Source: Planctomycetes bacterium UBA7888 (GTDB taxonomy: Bacteria; Planctomycetota; UBA1135). From it: a stretch of 64,000 nucleotides of DNA. Position 1 is the first letter of the stretch; every line of letters starts with the position of its first letter. Positions 8,563 through 17,716 of the stretch are shown piece after piece. The notes below the pieces were generated by a model. It was not told where the DNA came from. It saw only the letters and a list, made by a program, of their open reading frames with translations, and made no database searches. The stretch covers positions 1 to 64,000 of the forward strand of contig DLRM01000035.1 in assembly GCA_002500505.1 (NCBI GenBank). Direction: 5' to 3'. The translations under genes were made by a program, and so were the position numbers.

Positions 8563-8654
8563 GGAGAGGTGGCAGAGTGGCCGAATGCGGCAGCTTGCTA
8601 AGCTGTTGAGTCGGACAACCGGCTCCCAGGGTTCAAATCCCTGCCTCTCCGCCA
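8563..8654 (+). tRNA. tRNA-Ser (anticodon GCU)
   Basis: The 92-nt gene has acceptor stem GGAGAGG/CCTCTCC, anticodon stem GCAGC/GCTGT with loop TTGCTAA (anticodon GCT, reading AGC/AGU), a long variable arm, T arm GGGTTCAAATCCC and an encoded CCA. Its first 25 and last 30 bases are almost the same as those of the tRNA-Ser at 6363. murD starts 13 nt downstream. Confidence 0.95.
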
Positions 8655-8667
8655 TATTCTACAGGGC

Positions 8668-10059
8668 GTGACCCAGCCCACCACCCTCCCCCAGCCCACC
8701 GATTTGCGAGGGAGATCTGTTCTCGTCTTGGGCTTGGGGTCCTTCGGCGGAGGCTCCGGTACCGCCCGCGCCCTCGCAAACTTAGGCGCCAAAGTCACGG
8801 TGAGCGACTTACGTGGTCCAGAGGCTCTTCCTGAGGCCACTTCAGATCTGAAAGGACTCCCCATTCAATGGGAACTCGGCGGACACCCTGACTCCATTTT
8901 TACAGGCCAACTCGTGGTGGTGAACCCAGCCATCCCTCCAACCGCGCCCGTTCTAAAAACCGCCGTCGGGCACGGTTGCACTCTTACCAACGAAGTAAGT
9001 CTTGCTCTCGCCGCACGCCCGGAACTTCGCGCAATGGCCATCACTGGCACCCACGGGAAATCAACCACCGCCTCGCTCGCTTCTCACCTTCTCACCCAAG
9101 CACAAATCCCCAATATCCTCGCAGGCAACCTCGGCGGTTCTCTTTTTGAAACAGTGCTTGACCTTCCCGCTGAAACGCGTTTAATTCTGGAACTTTCTTC
9201 CTTCCAAACTGAAGTCTTAGAAGCACCCGTCGGCTGGCCGGAGGTTTCCGCCCTTACTTGCCTGAGTCAAGATCACTTAGACCGCCACAATACTTTGGAA
9301 AACTACTGGGCATGTAAGCGACGCTTACTTTCCAAACAAAATGCCAACTCACTTTGCCTTCTTCCCGCTGAAGGTCCAGGTACCGATGAATGGGCAACCA
9401 CTTGCAAGGGAGAAGTACGGCGCCTCAATCCCCGCACCGCGGAAAACAAAAACTATCTCACTGCTTCTCCTTTCCAAGAGCCTTGGCGAGTTCCTTCCAT
9501 TCTGGCCGCCATCCATGGTGCGATTCATCTTGGATTTCCTGAAAACGCCCTTCAAACTGCACTGCCCACTTGGCCCGGTCTTCCACACCGCATGCAACAA
9601 CTCCCTGCCCCTGAAGGCTTACACATTGTGGATAACGGCGTCGCAACCCACCCAGAACCTACAACGGTTGCCCTTCAGCACGCAGCTCAACCCGTAGTCC
9701 TCTGTGCCGGCGGCTACGACAAGGGTTTAGACTTGAAAGAACTTGCCGAAGCCATTTCGAAGCACTGCGTCGCTGTGCATTTATCCGGTCCCGGCGGGAT
9801 TCGATTGGAAAAGGAACTCCACACACTCAATTTCCCACACACCACTCTTCACCCCAACGCCAACTCTGCCTATTGCGCGGGCGTGGAGAACCTACCCCCT
9901 GGAAGGACCCTCCTCCTTTCCCCTTCTTTTTCTTCTTTTGACGAATTCCGTAATTTCCGAGACCGCGCTCAGTTGTTCCAAAATATTTGTGAGAAAACTT
10001 TAAAAACTCCAAAAAATGGGGACGTGACGAGGCCTCTCGAGCGTACTAATAAGGAGTGA
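8668..10059 (+). CDS. murD: UDP-N-acetylmuramoylalanine--D-glutamate ligase
   Basis: Cytoplasmic Mur ligase adding D-glutamate to UDP-MurNAc-L-Ala in peptidoglycan synthesis. The 463-residue protein has a Rossmann-like N-domain (SVLVLGLGSFGGG), the ATP P-loop ITGTHGKSTTA at 126-136, the ELSSFQTE segment, and the C-domain signature HIVDNGVATHPEPTTVAL followed by CAGGYDKGLDL, all typical of MurD. It begins with GTG. It stands alone rather than in a dcw cluster: upstream is tRNA-Ser, downstream mcsA-like and clpC. Its stop overlaps the ribosome-binding site of the next gene, so co-expression with the Clp genes is likely. Confidence 0.9.
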   Translation: MTQPTTLPQPTDLRGRSVLVLGLGSFGGGSGTARALANLGAKVTVSDLRGPEALPEATSDLKGLPIQWELGGHPDSIFTGQLVVVNPAIPPTAPVLKTAVGHGCTLTNEVSLALAARPELRAMAITGTHGKSTTASLASHLLTQAQIPNILAGNLGGSLFETVLDLPAETRLILELSSFQTEVLEAPVGWPEVSALTCLSQDHLDRHNTLENYWACKRRLLSKQNANSLCLLPAEGPGTDEWATTCKGEVRRLNPRTAENKNYLTASPFQEPWRVPSILAAIHGAIHLGFPENALQTALPTWPGLPHRMQQLPAPEGLHIVDNGVATHPEPTTVALQHAAQPVVLCAGGYDKGLDLKELAEAISKHCVAVHLSGPGGIRLEKELHTLNFPHTTLHPNANSAYCAGVENLPPGRTLLLSPSFSSFDEFRNFRDRAQLFQNICEKTLKTPKNGDVTRPLERTNKE

Positions 10060-10061
10060 AG

Positions 10062-10604
10062 ATGTTCTGCCAATCCTGCCAAAAAAACCGTGCGACCGTC
10101 CACCAGCTGGATGTCAAATATAACGAGGGAAGCCCCGAAGTGACCGACCTCCATTTATGCCCAGCATGTGCACAGGCGAAGGGCTTGAATCTCCCTGGAG
10201 AAATCCCCCCCTTCCCAAAGATGGTCGGAATGTTGGGGAAAGCCCTCTTGGGCATGCACGAGGCTCTTTCTCACCCAGAAGGCCCCTTAAGTTCCTCGGA
10301 TAGCCAAGAAGGGGACCAATCCTGCCCCTCTTGTGGCTGGACCGTCCAAGAGTTCAAGAAAACAAGTCGATTTGGTTGTCCAGAGGACTACAACGCCTTC
10401 CCTGATTTCGTTGAGAAAATCCTCGAGCGGGTCCAGGGAGCCACAGAGCACCCTTTGGACGGTAGCGAAACCCAACTCGCCCGATTCCAGCAGGAGATGG
10501 CTGAGGCCATTTCTGCGGAAGATTACGAGAAGGCCTCCTCCCTCAAAAAGCAGATTTCTTCCTTGGAATCTGAGCTAGATAATGCAGAGGGGCTTGATTT
10601 TTAG
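10062..10604 (+). CDS. McsA-like zinc-finger protein with UVR motif
   Basis: The 180-residue protein has paired CxxC motifs near the N-terminus (MFCQSCQKN and LHLCPACAQAKG), another CPSC in the middle and a lone Cys in SRFGCPEDY, giving zinc-binding knuckles as in McsA. The C-terminal 35 residues match a UvrB/UvrC (UVR) helical hairpin (EMAEAISAEDYEKASSLKKQ). In Bacillus, McsA activates the arginine kinase McsB and works with ClpC; no mcsB or ctsR is seen here, but clpC is next. The ATG at 10062 has AAGGAG 5 nt upstream, so the in-frame GTG at 10056, which overlaps that site, is rejected. Confidence 0.78.
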   Translation: MFCQSCQKNRATVHQLDVKYNEGSPEVTDLHLCPACAQAKGLNLPGEIPPFPKMVGMLGKALLGMHEALSHPEGPLSSSDSQEGDQSCPSCGWTVQEFKKTSRFGCPEDYNAFPDFVEKILERVQGATEHPLDGSETQLARFQQEMAEAISAEDYEKASSLKKQISSLESELDNAEGLDF

Positions 10605-10668
10605 GCAATGAGGCTCATGATTGAACGGTTCTCCAGCCGATAGAGACCTGGAAACCCCAACAAATACC

Positions 10669-13212
10669 ATGTTTGACCGATTCACCGAACGCGCCCGCAA
10701 AGTAATGGGCTTCGCCCGCCGCGAAGCTCAACGCTTTCATCACGAGTACATTGGAACCGAGCATATTTTGCTCGGCCTAATCCAAGAAGGCCAAGGCGTG
10801 GCCGCTAATGTGCTCAAGTCCATGAACATTGATCTGGACAAAATTCGCCGTGAAATCGAAAAGATTGTGAAGGCCGGCCCAGCGCATGAACCTTCTGTTC
10901 AAATTCCTTTCACACCACGCGCGAAGAAAGTCGTCGAGTTGGCTTTGGAAGAGGCCAGCAACCTCGGCCACAACTACATTGGAACAGAACATTTGCTCTT
11001 AGCTTTGTTGCGCGAACAAGAAGGTATTGCAGCTCATGTCCTGCTTGCCCTTGGCGTGAAGCTGGACGAAGTTCGAGAAGAAGTCATTGAGTTCCTTGGT
11101 GGTCCCGTTCCGGAAGAAGAAGAATTAGAAGATGAGGATGGGATGGAGCATTCCCCCACTGCCAAAGGGAAATCTAAAACTCCTGCCTTGGATTCCTTTG
11201 GTCGCGACCTAACCGAACGTGCACGTAACGATGAACTAGATCCGGTAATCGGCCGTTGCGACGAAATCGAACGAGTCGTTCAAGTTCTTTCGCGCCGCAC
11301 CAAAAACAACCCCGTCCTGCTGGGCGAACCCGGCGTAGGCAAAACTGCAATTGTTGAAGGACTCGCCCAACGCATCATTGAAAACAGCATCCCTTCGGTG
11401 CTCCGTGATAAGCGTTTGGTTGTACTTGACCTCGCCATGATGGTCGCCGGAACCAAGTACCGTGGGCAATTTGAAGAGCGCATCAAAGCGGTCATGACAG
11501 AAGTTCGCCGCTCAAAAAACGTGATTCTCTTCATTGACGAATTGCACACTCTTGTGGGTGCCGGTGGTGCCGAAGGCGCCATTGACGCCTCCAACGTCTT
11601 GAAGCCAGCCTTATCTCGTGGCGAAATTCAGTGCATCGGAGCCACTACTCTCGACGAGTACCGAAAGTTCATTGAAAAGGATGGGGCACTTGAACGACGC
11701 TTCCAATCTGTCATGGTTGAACCTCCAAGCCGTGACGACACTGTTGCCATTCTGAAAGGCCTTCGCGGCCGCTATGAAGCGCACCACAAAATTTCTTACA
11801 CCGATGAGGCGTTGGAGTCGGCGGTTGACCTTTCAATTAAGTACATCAACGGCCGCTTCCTTCCTGACAAGGCCATTGATGTCATTGATGAAGCGGGAGC
11901 CCGTTTGCGCTTACAAACTATGACCCCACCACCGGATGTCAGCGAACTTGATCAACAAATCGCTGCCATGGACAAACTCAAGGAAGATGCGGTGGCAAAC
12001 CAGGACTTTGAGTTGGCTGCAAAACGCCGCGATGAGGCCTACCAACTCCGCACTAAGCGCGAAGAAGCTCTTTCCGAGTGGCGCGAAGCGGAAGGCGAAG
12101 AAAATTCTGGCGCCATTGTGGACCATGAAATTATCGCAGAAACCATTTCCAAAATGACAGGCGTCCCTGTCACAAACTTGGGCAAGGAGGAAGCCGAGCG
12201 CTTGCTTCAAATGGAAGCGGAGCTTGGCATCACAGTCATCAATCAAGGCCGCGCAATCGAAGCCATTTCTAAAGCGGTGCGTCGTTCGCGCTCAGGATTG
12301 AAGGACCCGAACCGCCCAGCTGGTAGTTTCCTTTTCCTCGGCCCCTCCGGCGTCGGAAAAACTTGGCTCTCTAAGCAATTGGCAAAATTCATGTTTGGAG
12401 ACGAGGAGTCCCTCCTCACCTTCGACATGTCGGACTACATGGAGAAGCACAACGCTTCTCGATTGGTCGGCTCCCCGCCTGGATACGTCGGTTACGACGA
12501 AGGCGGACAGCTCACCGAACAAGTCCGCCGCCGACCATACTCAGTCATTCTTTTTGACGAAGTTGAAAAGGCACACCCTGATGTCTTCAACATGCTTCTT
12601 CAAATCATGGAAGAGGGTCGTTTAGTTGATTCGCTTGGACGGAACATTGACTTCCGCAACTCAATAATCATTATGACCTCGAATATTGGCTCGCACTTGA
12701 TTCGAGAAGGCGGTGGCGTTGGATTCACCACTAGTGAAGAACAGACAACTCAAAAAATCGAGACTGGAATCATGGATGAAGTCAATCGCTTCTTCCGTCC
12801 CGAATTCCTCAACCGACTGGATGACATTATTCCTTTCAACCCACTCGCCAAATCGGATCTTTACCGAATCATCGATTTGGAATTGGGAAAAGTGGAACAA
12901 CGACTCGCTACGAAGAAGTTGGTCCTACACCTCTCCGACACTGCACGGGACTTTGTAATCGAAAAAGGATTCAACCCTGAATACGGCGCCCGCCCGTTGC
13001 GTCGGACAATCGAACGTTTCGTCGAAGACGCCTTGGCAGAAGAATTGCTCAGAGGCAACTTGCCTGAAGGTTCACTCGTCGAGATGAGCAAGGAAGAGGA
13101 CGGTGAAGGCCTTTCCTTCTCTGCAATTTCGCCAGAAGCTGGGAAGGATGATTCCGACGAGGCCGGTGGACCTAAGGCCGAGCCGGACAAGCCCGCTGCC
13201 ACTGAAGATTAA
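10669..13212 (+). CDS. clpC: AAA+ unfoldase ClpC
   Basis: ATP-dependent Hsp100 unfoldase that feeds proteins to the ClpP protease. From ATG 10669 it has 847 residues. Two N-domain repeats each contain the IGTEHxLLxL motif. The first AAA domain carries Walker A GEPGVGKTAIVEGL and Walker B ILFIDELH. The middle region contains the UVR-type hairpin that distinguishes ClpC from ClpB. The second AAA domain has GPSGVGKTWLSKQL and the arginine finger region. A short acidic tail rich in Glu, Asp and Pro follows. The start MFDRFTERARKVM matches ClpC proteins; a TTG 48 nt upstream would add an unrelated stretch. The 3' end overlaps the convergent MATE gene by 4 nt. Confidence 0.95.
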   Translation: MFDRFTERARKVMGFARREAQRFHHEYIGTEHILLGLIQEGQGVAANVLKSMNIDLDKIRREIEKIVKAGPAHEPSVQIPFTPRAKKVVELALEEASNLGHNYIGTEHLLLALLREQEGIAAHVLLALGVKLDEVREEVIEFLGGPVPEEEELEDEDGMEHSPTAKGKSKTPALDSFGRDLTERARNDELDPVIGRCDEIERVVQVLSRRTKNNPVLLGEPGVGKTAIVEGLAQRIIENSIPSVLRDKRLVVLDLAMMVAGTKYRGQFEERIKAVMTEVRRSKNVILFIDELHTLVGAGGAEGAIDASNVLKPALSRGEIQCIGATTLDEYRKFIEKDGALERRFQSVMVEPPSRDDTVAILKGLRGRYEAHHKISYTDEALESAVDLSIKYINGRFLPDKAIDVIDEAGARLRLQTMTPPPDVSELDQQIAAMDKLKEDAVANQDFELAAKRRDEAYQLRTKREEALSEWREAEGEENSGAIVDHEIIAETISKMTGVPVTNLGKEEAERLLQMEAELGITVINQGRAIEAISKAVRRSRSGLKDPNRPAGSFLFLGPSGVGKTWLSKQLAKFMFGDEESLLTFDMSDYMEKHNASRLVGSPPGYVGYDEGGQLTEQVRRRPYSVILFDEVEKAHPDVFNMLLQIMEEGRLVDSLGRNIDFRNSIIIMTSNIGSHLIREGGGVGFTTSEEQTTQKIETGIMDEVNRFFRPEFLNRLDDIIPFNPLAKSDLYRIIDLELGKVEQRLATKKLVLHLSDTARDFVIEKGFNPEYGARPLRRTIERFVEDALAEELLRGNLPEGSLVEMSKEEDGEGLSFSAISPEAGKDDSDEAGGPKAEPDKPAATED

Positions 13213-14582
13213 GCGGTCTCTTTAAGTTGCCGGCGCAACCAAAGTCCAAGGACTGCGGAAGCCATGGAAACACCAAGGCAAAATCCCCAAGCCGCCCCCA
13301 CAGTGGGGTGGCTTGAATTTTTTTCCGCCCAGAAAATTCCAATCCACACAAGGGGACTGACAAAAAGGAAAGTGCGCAAAAGGGCAACAATGAGTCCAGG
13401 TTTTGGTTTTTGAAGTCCGTCGAAAACAGCTCGCAGTAAGAGTACCGGAACCATGGCAAAAACGGCAAGTGGAAGAATCTCCATCGCCCTTTGTGCCGCA
13501 ATTTCGGTAGCTTGGCTTCCAGAAAGTTTTCCCGCAACCCAAGTACCAAAAAGAAAGGCCACCGGTGTCACAAAAACAATGGCATATGCCAACCCTGCCA
13601 AAAGGGATAGCCGAACCTCTTTCCGAATTCCGCGTATATCTCCCTCGCCATGACGCCGAGCGACCAAGGGAAGCATGGCAACGCTTGCCGCTATGAGCGG
13701 CATGGCCATAAAGCGGACACTCCGGTCAAAAATTGACCAAGCAGCGAGTTGAGATGTCGCATTCGGCAATCGCGCTAAAAGGAAATTGACGATTTGCGAT
13801 TCCAAAGCCATTAAGACATAAGTCGCCCCGCTGGGCAAAGCGATAGAAAGAATGGCGCGGACCGGTGCGGGAAAGGGGTTATGAGGCGAAGGTTCGCAGG
13901 CATCCTGTTTCTTCCGGTCTCGCTCGTGAGCGGCAGCTCTTCCTGTGGCATAAAGTAGACCGGCAAGGCGGCCAAGCACGGTAGAAAAGGCAATGCCCCA
14001 TATCCCCCAACCCAGGCCAAATGTAAAAATTGCATTTAAAAAAACATTCAGAGTGGAAGAAAGAATTCCAGCCCACATTGTGGTCCGCGTGTCATGATGC
14101 GCCTTGACAATAGAATCGGGAAGGATGGACCAAAAGGAAGTGAAGGAGCTTCCAGCTACGATGATGGTGGCATAGATTCGAAATTGACTCGCAACGATTG
14201 AGTCCAAGCCAAGGCTTTCAGAAAAACTCGCCACTCCAAGGGCAAGGAAGAGAAAAATCGCATTGAGTACCCAAATAATCCGGCGAGCTGCCGCCTTGAG
14301 TTGCCGGACTTGCTCGTGATCTTGAGCACCCATCGCAGCTGCCAAACGAGAGGTCAAACCGTTGGATGTTCCAACCCAACAGGAAATCATGAGGAACTCA
14401 AACGGCAATGTTAGGCCGATGGCCGCCAAAGAGGCATCGCCAATAGAATTGCCGAGTGAATCTTTCAGCGAAGCGGCAAAAATTGGGTCAATCCAACCAA
14501 AAGCCGAACGCAGCCAAAAAGAAATAATGAGTGGCCCTGAAAGAGCAAGGATGCCCTTTCTTCGAATCTTCTCACTCATCAT
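13209..14582 (-). CDS. MATE-family multidrug efflux transporter
   Basis: A 457-residue inner membrane protein with about 12 predicted helices in two MatE repeats. The N-terminus shows the typical LSGPLIISFWLRSAFGWIDP and LAAIGLTLPFEFLMISCWVG segments, with the second repeat starting near LSIALPSGATYVLMALESQI. MATE transporters export cationic drugs or metabolites using Na+ or H+ gradients; substrate cannot be inferred. It is downstream of, and overlaps by 11 nt, a gene for a putative lipoprotein of unknown function. Confidence 0.85.
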   Translation of the reverse strand: MMSEKIRRKGILALSGPLIISFWLRSAFGWIDPIFAASLKDSLGNSIGDASLAAIGLTLPFEFLMISCWVGTSNGLTSRLAAAMGAQDHEQVRQLKAAARRIIWVLNAIFLFLALGVASFSESLGLDSIVASQFRIYATIIVAGSSFTSFWSILPDSIVKAHHDTRTTMWAGILSSTLNVFLNAIFTFGLGWGIWGIAFSTVLGRLAGLLYATGRAAAHERDRKKQDACEPSPHNPFPAPVRAILSIALPSGATYVLMALESQIVNFLLARLPNATSQLAAWSIFDRSVRFMAMPLIAASVAMLPLVARRHGEGDIRGIRKEVRLSLLAGLAYAIVFVTPVAFLFGTWVAGKLSGSQATEIAAQRAMEILPLAVFAMVPVLLLRAVFDGLQKPKPGLIVALLRTFLFVSPLVWIGIFWAEKNSSHPTVGAAWGFCLGVSMASAVLGLWLRRQLKETA

Positions 14583-15939
14583 ATTTCATCCAAGTTTTAA
14601 AGATCCGCAACTTCTCTTTTTGTCCTTCATCTAAAATAGGGGGTAGAAATCCAGCCTCGACTTCATTACGTCGCGGGGTTTCGAGCTGGTTCAAGGAATC
14701 CGACAAGGGCTTCCAACTCATATGAAACGCACATTGTCGAACGATTTCGACGAGCTCAGGGTCTGGATTTTGCCCCTTGGGTAAGCTGAAAAGTTGAATA
14801 AAGCGAGCGGCTGATTGGTTGTCCTGGGGAAATCCATTCAAGGGGATTGCGCTCGCGAGAGGACTCCAAACAATCGATGAGCAATCAAGACTGCGGCCGT
14901 CGGGGTAGGCATTCGCGCCGCTAAAAGCGAGGAAGGTGGAACCATCCTTATTCATCATTCCATTCGTTTTGAGTAGGTTTCCGGGAAGCTTGGCGACAAG
15001 TACGACTTCAAAATCGAGTTCGGTGAAAATCCCAGGACCAAAAATACCTTGGACACGAGCATAGGCCTTCTCAAACCATTCCTCGACGCCTTCTTCCCCA
15101 CCATGCCGCAATTGGGCTTGGTGAAAAAATTCATCCTCAAAGGGCCCATCGAACAACAAACCTCGCCACTTCTGTATTGCAACTTGGGATTCAAAATCCA
15201 TCTCCAGCTCTTTAAGGAGCCATCGAGCAATCCCCTCCTGTAGGTCTTGAAGGGCAGTCTCTTTGTCCCCCCGGGCAAAGGCTTGAATCGATTTAGAGTC
15301 GAGTTCGCATCCGTATTGCAACAAAATTCGAGAGGCGCCATGAATAAGTTTCTTTTCTCGCTCTGAATCGGGGATCTCCATGGTCCATATCTGCCAATAG
15401 AGCTCTCCTAATTGAAAACTTGCCTGCTCCAAATCAGATGCGAGTCTTTTTTGAAAATCGCTACCCTCGAAAGCTTGCCCAACAAATTCTCGGAGTGCAA
15501 GAGAAGCAATTGCGGCGCACTCCTTTGTGATTTCGAGAATGGCATTTTTTATTCCATCAGGTTGCACGACATCCCGAAAAGTTTCCTGATATTGAAAAAC
15601 TTGGAATAGTCCCCAATCTTGGGTCGTAATTTGGACATTTGGCTTGGAAATGTCCCCTGAGTCTGGGTGCCGAAGTTGGAGAGGGTGAGGCCCCGTCTCC
15701 AAGTTCCCTACGGAATAAGTAGATTGAAAAAGGGTACCGTTTTCAGTCCAGTGGGCATCACGTGGAACCCAAAAAAGCATTGAGCGTTGTTTGTCACTTA
15801 CTGAACCCTCCGTTTCTTCCATGCGGACTTCCAGCATGCGAAGCCCACTTTTGTCCGATCTCACCTCGGTTCGCAATTCAGCGCGAACCTCAAGGCACGA
15901 TGCCAAAAAAAGGAAGGTCAGGGGAAAACAGTTCTTCAT
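14572..15939 (-). CDS. Putative lipoprotein of unknown function
   Basis: I do not recognise this 455-residue protein. The N-terminus MKNCFPLTFLFLASC looks like a lipoprotein signal peptide with lipobox LASC and cleavage before Cys15. The rest is a soluble, mostly alpha-helical middle part (many Glu, Leu, Arg) followed by a region with aromatic residues and GNLLKTNGMMNKDGSTFLAF, which might resemble a peptidase-like or DUF1570-like scaffold, though no HExxH zinc motif is seen. It starts 47 nt from the divergent lipoprotein gene at 15987 and overlaps the MATE gene downstream. Confidence 0.7.
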   Translation of the reverse strand: MKNCFPLTFLFLASCLEVRAELRTEVRSDKSGLRMLEVRMEETEGSVSDKQRSMLFWVPRDAHWTENGTLFQSTYSVGNLETGPHPLQLRHPDSGDISKPNVQITTQDWGLFQVFQYQETFRDVVQPDGIKNAILEITKECAAIASLALREFVGQAFEGSDFQKRLASDLEQASFQLGELYWQIWTMEIPDSEREKKLIHGASRILLQYGCELDSKSIQAFARGDKETALQDLQEGIARWLLKELEMDFESQVAIQKWRGLLFDGPFEDEFFHQAQLRHGGEEGVEEWFEKAYARVQGIFGPGIFTELDFEVVLVAKLPGNLLKTNGMMNKDGSTFLAFSGANAYPDGRSLDCSSIVWSPLASAIPLNGFPQDNQSAARFIQLFSLPKGQNPDPELVEIVRQCAFHMSWKPLSDSLNQLETPRRNEVEAGFLPPILDEGQKEKLRIFKTWMKYDE

Positions 15940-15986
15940 TTCTCCAGGATAACTATGCCCCCAAACGAAAACTGGTGACTTAAGAT

Positions 15987-16562
15987 ATGAACATGAAATG
16001 GACTCTTCCCGCTTCCTTGGTCTTCCTTTTTCTTGCAGCTTGCATGAAGGCGCCGGACCCAGCGATGGCCGCTGGCCAGCCTCAGTCGGCCGCAGCTCCT
16101 TTGGTTCCTTCTAGCCCGTCCACGCCACAAGAGCCCTCTACAAATATCAACTTCTCAGTCCCGAGCGATTGGACCGTGCAGAAGGTCAACAATGGCTTCA
16201 CCCTAAAAAAGTGGGGTTTGCCAGGCGGAGGTGTTTGCACTGTGACTGCCGTGGGCGGCGATATTGGAGCCAATTTCCAGCGATGGGCTAGCCAATTCGA
16301 TTTGGGAAACAAACAATGGAAGCGGGAAAGCTTGAGTGGCGCAGTTTATGCCACGGAGCTGATGCGGGCGACAGGCACCTTGCTGGCCGTGGCTCAAATT
16401 GGTGGCGGGGAAGCGCGGCGGGACTGGTCTTTAATCGGGGCTGCCATTCCTGAAACCCCCATTGGGAGTTTGTATGTGAAGGTTTTGGGACCTGCTGAGA
16501 TTCTTGCGGCACAAGAGGGTTCGATTCTTCAGGCTCTCAAATCTCTTTCCTTGGATTCCTAA
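15987..16562 (+). CDS. Small lipoprotein of unknown function
   Basis: The 191-residue protein has a clear lipoprotein signal (LVFLFLAACMKA, lipobox LAAC, Cys at residue 19), a Pro/Ser/Ala-rich linker to about residue 50, and a compact domain from INFSVPSDWTVQKVNNGFTLKKW read in parts. The latter begins like proteins that bind or assess small ligands at the envelope, but no family is recognised. It is likely anchored in a membrane facing the periplasm. It is divergent from the putative lipoprotein at 14572-15939. Confidence 0.7.
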   Translation: MNMKWTLPASLVFLFLAACMKAPDPAMAAGQPQSAAAPLVPSSPSTPQEPSTNINFSVPSDWTVQKVNNGFTLKKWGLPGGGVCTVTAVGGDIGANFQRWASQFDLGNKQWKRESLSGAVYATELMRATGTLLAVAQIGGGEARRDWSLIGAAIPETPIGSLYVKVLGPAEILAAQEGSILQALKSLSLDS

Positions 16563-16627
16563 GTTTCCACATTCTTTATCTTTGACTTGTTGAAGTAACT
16601 TTCAACTCCGCCTCTCGTCTTCAGTGC

Positions 16628-17716
16628 GTGAGACGAAAGGAGCTTTCTGCGTGGGTAGCCCTAAACTCCATTGAGGGGCTTGGACCATCACGCATTATGG
16701 AATTGGTGTGCGCCGCAGGAAGCGCACAAGCTGTCCTTCAGCAACCCTCTCGATGGGGAAAATGCCTACCACGCTCTGCACTACTTGGCGATTGTCCCCT
16801 TTCTTTGTGGGCGCGAGCAAGAGAGGAAATGGCAAAGTTGCGAAAGGTTGGAGGGAGAGCCCTTGCCTGCTACTCGCCTAGGTGGCCCGCAGAGCTGAAA
16901 GCCCTCGAGAAACCTCCCCCTGTTCTTCATCTTCAGGGTTCGGGAAAAGTGCTGCTTCCTGAAGCCAAGCGAGTCACCATCATTGGAGCCCGGGCCTGCA
17001 CACCCTATGGCAGGGCGCAAGCCGCTAGGTTTGGAGCCGGAATTGCCGCCGCTGGGGCAGTAGTGGTTTCAGGCGGAGCAAGAGGAATTGACCAAGCGGC
17101 TATGCGAGGGGCTTTAGATGTTGGAGGAAAAGTGCTTGCCGTTGTCGGAGCGGGACTGGATCGCCCCTATCCTTCGGAAGCACGAAGACTCTATGAGCAA
17201 ATCGTGAATCAGGGCGGCACCGTCCTTTCCGAGTTCAATTGTGGAGTGCCGCCGCGGCGAGGGAACTTCCCTAGGCGCAATAGAATCATGGCGGTCTTGG
17301 CGCATTCCATCTTGGTGATTCAGGCCTCAAGGAAATCCGGTACTTTTTCGACCTTGAGCCATGTTGAAGATTGGGCAGCCAGCATCTGCGCTGTTCCCGG
17401 GCCTGTGGATTGTGCTGTTTCTGCAGGCCCAAACTATTTAATTCAACAGGGATGCCGACTAGTACAAAATCCAGAAGAAGTCATGGATTCATTGTGCCCT
17501 TGGACATTGGTGGAGCCCGACCCTGAACAAGATGAAATCCTCGTGGCGCTTTCAGGTGGGGACCGCCGTTCCGAAGACTTGGCGTTGGAACTTGGAATAA
17601 CTCAAAAAGCGATTCGATATCGACTATCAGACCTTGAGCTAGGCGGTCAAGTTTCCCGACTCCAAGGAGGCCTCTATCATCGGTGCCAGCGGAAATCGCT
17701 GAAACCACCTTGCTGA
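16628..17716 (+). CDS. dprA: DNA-processing protein DprA
   Basis: DprA loads RecA onto incoming single-stranded DNA during natural transformation. The 362-residue protein has the Rossmann-like DprA core with TIIGARACTPYGRAQAARFG, VVSGGARGIDQAAMRGAL, the PRRGNFPRRNRIMA segment and SRKSGTFSTLSHVEDW, all diagnostic. A short N-terminal helical domain precedes it, and the C-terminal 60 residues (ALELGITQKAIRYRLSDLEL) look like the DprA winged helix. The GTG start has no good ribosome-binding site. The 3' end overlaps the sulfatase-fold gene by 34 nt. No other competence gene is in the window. Confidence 0.92.
   Translation: MRRKELSAWVALNSIEGLGPSRIMELVCAAGSAQAVLQQPSRWGKCLPRSALLGDCPLSLWARAREEMAKLRKVGGRALACYSPRWPAELKALEKPPPVLHLQGSGKVLLPEAKRVTIIGARACTPYGRAQAARFGAGIAAAGAVVVSGGARGIDQAAMRGALDVGGKVLAVVGAGLDRPYPSEARRLYEQIVNQGGTVLSEFNCGVPPRRGNFPRRNRIMAVLAHSILVIQASRKSGTFSTLSHVEDWAASICAVPGPVDCAVSAGPNYLIQQGCRLVQNPEEVMDSLCPWTLVEPDPEQDEILVALSGGDRRSEDLALELGITQKAIRYRLSDLELGGQVSRLQGGLYHRCQRKSLKPPC

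Noticed and set aside
10621..10668. Upstream extension of ClpC
   Set aside because: The extra 16 residues from TTG are not ClpC-like, and MFDRFTERARKVM is the normal ClpC start.
17683..17716. Frameshift between dprA and the sulfatase-fold gene
   Set aside because: The 34-nt overlap is a normal coupled overlap; each protein has its own complete family ends.
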